64,000 bases of DNA from Petrolisthes cinctipes. Taxonomy: Eukaryota > Arthropoda > Malacostraca > Decapoda > Porcellanidae. A model generated the notes under the pieces. The model saw only the letters and a list, made by a program, of their open reading frames with translations, had not been told where the DNA came from and made no database searches. The position numbers and the translations under genes were made by a program. Numbering within the stretch: position 1 is the stretch's first letter; the number at the start of each line of letters is the position of its first letter. The DNA is taken from contig JAWQEG010000412.1 in assembly GCA_033782935.1 (NCBI GenBank), positions 310,001-374,000 on the forward strand, in the 5' to 3' direction. Below, piece after piece: positions 61,269-64,000 of this stretch.

Positions 61269-63614
61269 CTATATATATTCCAATATATGGTAGTCTGAGA
61301 AGCAGTTTCCAGGGCATAACGGCACACAACATTCCTTGCACCAGAAGCGAGTTTCCTTGGACTTCTGGGGGTGACGTGTTGTGTGCCTGCAAACATAGCA
61401 GCGACGAGAGCCTGGACGTCCTGACGGCAACGGTGGCAGATTAGTGAGGTAGTGGCGAGCCATATAGCCACTCTGCTGCAACCTGTCAGGCCGTTGTGCC
61501 GCTGCCTGTCTGCCTTGCTGTGGTTGCACAGTGCTGAACCTCTCCAGGAGCTGAGATATCAACTCTAGCTCGAATTCCCGGAGTGCCAACTTGGAGTCAG
61601 GGTGATGCTGGAGGTAGAGTATATAACAGTTCAGCACTGTGACATCAAGAAGGTGGAAGAAAGCCTTCTTGTACCACTTACAAGTTTTTCTCAGACAATC
61701 GATGGAACTCACCATCATGTCTGACTTATCAACGAGTCTCATATTGATGTTATAATCGAGCACAGCATCAGGCTTGTAGATGGTATCACCTGTGCCGCGC
61801 TCAGTCTTCCCAGAATCCTGCATCACGCCCCTGTTCACGGTGGTGAGCATATTGACGGGGCGTTTATCGTGCCATTTGATGGCCAGCATGTTCCCACATT
61901 TCTTTTTGAAGCAGTCGCCCCTCCGGGTGAGAGGGAATGCTGGCCACCCCTTCCTGTTGACACGAATAGTTCCGCAGGATCCTGTTTGGTGCTGCAGGAG
62001 AAACTGGCTAAGTGCTGGAGAGGTGTAATAGTTATCAGTGTACAGGATGTGGTTGTTGTCAAGGTAATCCCCCATGAGTGCCTTGACAACACTCCCGCTG
62101 AAGCCAAGAGGGTCGTCGGCCGGGACATCCACATCCGTACCTGAATAGAGTATAAAATCCAACACATAGCCAGTCTTACAGTCGCAGATGACATAGAATT
62201 TGATGCCAAATCTATGCCTCTTTGACGGGATGTACTGGATGAAGGACAGTCTTCCCCTGAACAGCACCAGAGACTCGTCGATAACCACTTTCTGGAATGG
62301 TCGAAAAAATGCTCGTATTTTCTCCTGGAGGATAGACATTACTGGCCTAATTTTCCACAGCCTGTCGTTCGGGTGTGGACCCATGTTGGGGGCGAAGTGC
62401 AGGTAGGACAAAATGTCCCTATACCTGTCCCTGGACATGTATTTCCCGAACGCAGGTGTGGATATCAGGGCGTGTGTGCTCCAGAAGTCCTTGAGGCGAT
62501 GTTTCTTGACATGAGGCATCATCATGGTCAAAGCTAACCACACATACAACTCAGCAATATCGACGTCAGCCCATTGCAACATCTTACTATGTTCCCTGCC
62601 TGGTCTATTGCTGAGTTGCACAGAGAGTTGTTTGAAGGTGTTTATCTCCTGCATCATGTAAGTCATCAATATTATATCAAAAAAGGCAGTGAAATAATCT
62701 AATATTGATGACCTCTGACGACAGGGAAATGCGGCCTGTATACCTGAATGACTGTCGTCAAAGATAGGTATATCAGGCGCAAATTCATCGCAATCCGTCC
62801 ACACATAGGGATCAGCGGGTCTATGACGAGGTGCGCCGCGTTGCTGTTGTTGTGGTGGTGGTGGTGGTGGTGGTGGTGCAGCGGTACCAGGGGCAGGCGA
62901 GAGTGAGTCGTCAGGCACGAGAGGAGAGGGAGAGTGTGGTGGTGGCGTCAGGTCACGGGGGGGCGGGCTATCAGGGTCAACTGTAGGGGAGAGATAAGCT
63001 GCCTTTGTCCTCTTCCCCCTTCCTTTACCCTTCCCTCTTACTCCTACTCTCCTCCCTCTTACCACCACTTTTTGCGACGCATCCTCGTCCGACGAGGAAG
63101 AGGAAGACGAAAAATCTAACCTCCTCCTCGGCCTCTTGCCCATGGGAGTGGAGACGTAGCGAGGTTTGGAGGTTGAAGCAGGAGTAGACCTCTTCCTGCC
63201 TCCCACGCCAGATGTTGTAGGAATGGGAGACAAGAGAGTGTCTCCCAAACTACCTCCCACCCCACTGGTGGACGGAATTGCAACAGGGGCTGTAACCTCT
63301 GACACATCATGCAAGGCTGAAGTTGAGGGAAGAGCTGTGATGGAAGTCACCGCTACACAGACATCTTCCTCAGTTGATTCGTCAGCTTGCCATTCAGTAT
63401 CAGAGTAGCTGTCCAGGTCGTCACTCCCATATGAAAGGTCTGCCAGATTCTCCAATTCCCGCCCTATTGCAGAATCTGACAACCTTGCAGGTGCATGACG
63501 CAATCTAGCTGGTTGCACCCGCGGAGTGGAGGTTACAGGAGCGGGTGCGCCTGGCAGCGCGGTAGGATGCACCGAATCGAACGAACCCGTATTTTCTTCA
63601 CTACGACCAGCCAT
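61269..63614 (-). CDS. piggyBac-type transposase, 781 aa
   Basis: The start is the ATG at 63614 (MAGRSEENTG); the frame is open 35 codons further upstream, but that part reaches toward the terminal repeats. Residues 1-270 are disordered: acidic, a Ser run before DEDAS, a basic RGRRVGVRGKGKGRGKR patch that may be a nuclear signal, then a Pro8-Gln4 run. The DDE_Tnp_1_7 catalytic part spans roughly 300-690 with the aspartates in VVIDESL (D446), YTDNYY (D527) and RLVDKSD (D629), as expected for piggyBac. A C-terminal cysteine-rich domain (CYVC at 739-742, CKEC at 759-762, C767, C771) resembles the family's zinc-binding end. No stop or frameshift is seen. It would excise and insert the element at TTAA. 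Typical piggyBac transposases are about 600 aa, so the N-terminal tail is long. Confidence 0.93.
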   Translation of the reverse strand: MAGRSEENTGSFDSVHPTALPGAPAPVTSTPRVQPARLRHAPARLSDSAIGRELENLADLSYGSDDLDSYSDTEWQADESTEEDVCVAVTSITALPSTSALHDVSEVTAPVAIPSTSGVGGSLGDTLLSPIPTTSGVGGRKRSTPASTSKPRYVSTPMGKRPRRRLDFSSSSSSSDEDASQKVVVRGRRVGVRGKGKGRGKRTKAAYLSPTVDPDSPPPRDLTPPPHSPSPLVPDDSLSPAPGTAAPPPPPPPPQQQQRGAPRHRPADPYVWTDCDEFAPDIPIFDDSHSGIQAAFPCRQRSSILDYFTAFFDIILMTYMMQEINTFKQLSVQLSNRPGREHSKMLQWADVDIAELYVWLALTMMMPHVKKHRLKDFWSTHALISTPAFGKYMSRDRYRDILSYLHFAPNMGPHPNDRLWKIRPVMSILQEKIRAFFRPFQKVVIDESLVLFRGRLSFIQYIPSKRHRFGIKFYVICDCKTGYVLDFILYSGTDVDVPADDPLGFSGSVVKALMGDYLDNNHILYTDNYYTSPALSQFLLQHQTGSCGTIRVNRKGWPAFPLTRRGDCFKKKCGNMLAIKWHDKRPVNMLTTVNRGVMQDSGKTERGTGDTIYKPDAVLDYNINMRLVDKSDMMVSSIDCLRKTCKWYKKAFFHLLDVTVLNCYILYLQHHPDSKLALREFELELISQLLERFSTVQPQQGRQAAAQRPDRLQQSGYMARHYLTNLPPLPSGRPGSRRCYVCRHTTRHPQKSKETRFWCKECCVPLCPGNCFSDYHILEYI
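62851..62879 (-). repeat. Trinucleotide run encoding polyproline
   Basis: A GGT run on the plus strand, CCA-type codons on the coding strand, gives eight prolines followed by four glutamines at residues 247-258 of the transposase. It keeps the reading frame and is likely length-polymorphic. Confidence 0.85.
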
Positions 63615-63730
63615 TGTCACGGTCAAGCACACACTGATTGAATGTGGGGATGAAAAGGTCTGGTGGTGAAGTATAGCCAGATCAAAAAAAATCCCGACAA
63701 ATTTGGCGTTTTTCCCCATAAATTACCAAA

Positions 63731-63830
63731 AGCGGGATTTCCCGCTGCCCGGACTCTGTCGACAGAGCGGGATTTCCCGCTGCCCGGCCTCTGTCGACCG
63801 AGCGGGAAATCCCGCTGCCCGGACTCTGGG
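63731..63830. repeat. Right subterminal 35-bp repeats of the piggyBac element
   Basis: Three units start at 63731, 63766 and 63801 (period 35 bp). Each contains AGCGGGA(T/A)(T/A)TCCCGCT, a palindrome, followed by GCCCGG(A/C)CTCTG; the first two continue into GTCGAC. The third unit runs into the element end CTCTGGGGG-TTAA. Repeated palindromes just inside a transposon end are typical transposase-binding architecture. Confidence 0.85.
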
Positions 63831-63832
63831 GG

Positions 63833-63836
63833 TTAA
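63833..63836. repeat. piggyBac TTAA target duplication, right
   Basis: TTAA followed at once by TGGGGTGGTGGGTGTGGGGG, the continuation of the interrupted monomer. Confidence 0.93.
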
Positions 63837-64000
63837 TGGGGTGGTGGGTGTGGGGGTGGTGTGGGGGTGTCATTACAGTGCTTGGACTTTAAATATCAAC
63901 AGTCATTCATGGGGTGGTGGATGTGTGGGTGTCATTATAGTGCTTGAACTGTAAATATCAACAGTCATTCATGGGGTGGTGGGTGTGTGGGTGTCATTAC
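63837..64000 (+). repeat. Satellite array B continued
   Basis: Resumes the monomer in phase after the piggyBac insertion and runs to the window edge. The first monomer has a slightly duplicated tail (GTGGGGGTGGTGTGGGGGTG). Confidence 0.95.

Larger units (their letters stand above)
60330..63832 (-). mobile_element. piggyBac-family DNA transposon, apparently complete
   Basis: A 3,503-bp element flanked by TTAA and embedded in satellite array B. It ends with CCCC at each end; a TCCGGGC block is near both termini but at different depths, so the terminal inverted repeats are short and imperfect. One uninterrupted minus-strand gene encodes the transposase. Near the right end are three 35-bp palindrome-bearing units, and near the left end a related palindrome. 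The left internal part holds a 40-43-bp tandem repeat. An open transposase and a clean TTAA make this the most recent insertion visible here. Confidence 0.93.

Overview
The window looks like a repeat-rich, heterochromatin-like stretch of an arthropod nuclear genome, most probably a decapod crustacean (moderate confidence). The grounds are short TTAGG-type tracts, introns with GT/AG borders, a jockey/I-type LINE with an RNase H domain, a Mutator-like element, a piggyBac element and very long simple-sequence tracts. There is no operon structure, rRNA, tRNA or CRISPR, and I see no clearly functional host gene.

Layout. About 65% of the window is one satellite with a 62-bp monomer, always in the same orientation: array A (1-35567), array B (54740-60329) and a continuation after a transposon (63837-64000). 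Array A is not a simple tandem array. It has higher-order repeats: blocks of about 3.5-5.3 kb recur with ordered monomer variants, including a duplication at a constant 5,256-bp offset and an ABAB alternation of block types. The monomer combines a perfect 6-bp stem/8-nt loop palindrome with a G/T-rich half.

A 19.2-kb non-satellite island (35568-54739) interrupts the satellite in monomer phase. From left to right it holds: a 5'-truncated, decayed multi-exon coding unit of transposase-like type; a 6.1-kb dead LINE (37656-43761, minus strand, 13-bp target-site duplication) inserted into an intron of that unit; the rest of the unit (a SAM-like exon, a 21-bp coding minisatellite and a conserved C-terminal domain, to about 45543); a TTAGG/TTGGG-like tract; a Mutator-like transposase with frameshifts (47394-49261, minus); a 0.9-kb extremely G-rich minisatellite; A/T-rich minisatellites; and a nested pair of inverted and direct repeats at the right edge.

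A piggyBac element (60330-63832) sits in array B at a TTAA that exists only in a variant monomer. The unoccupied site can be read in neighbouring monomers. Its 781-aa transposase is open, with three aspartates and a C-terminal cysteine cluster, so it looks like the youngest insertion and the only intact protein gene here. The genes do not form a pathway. They record successive insertions into, and rearrangements of, a satellite domain.
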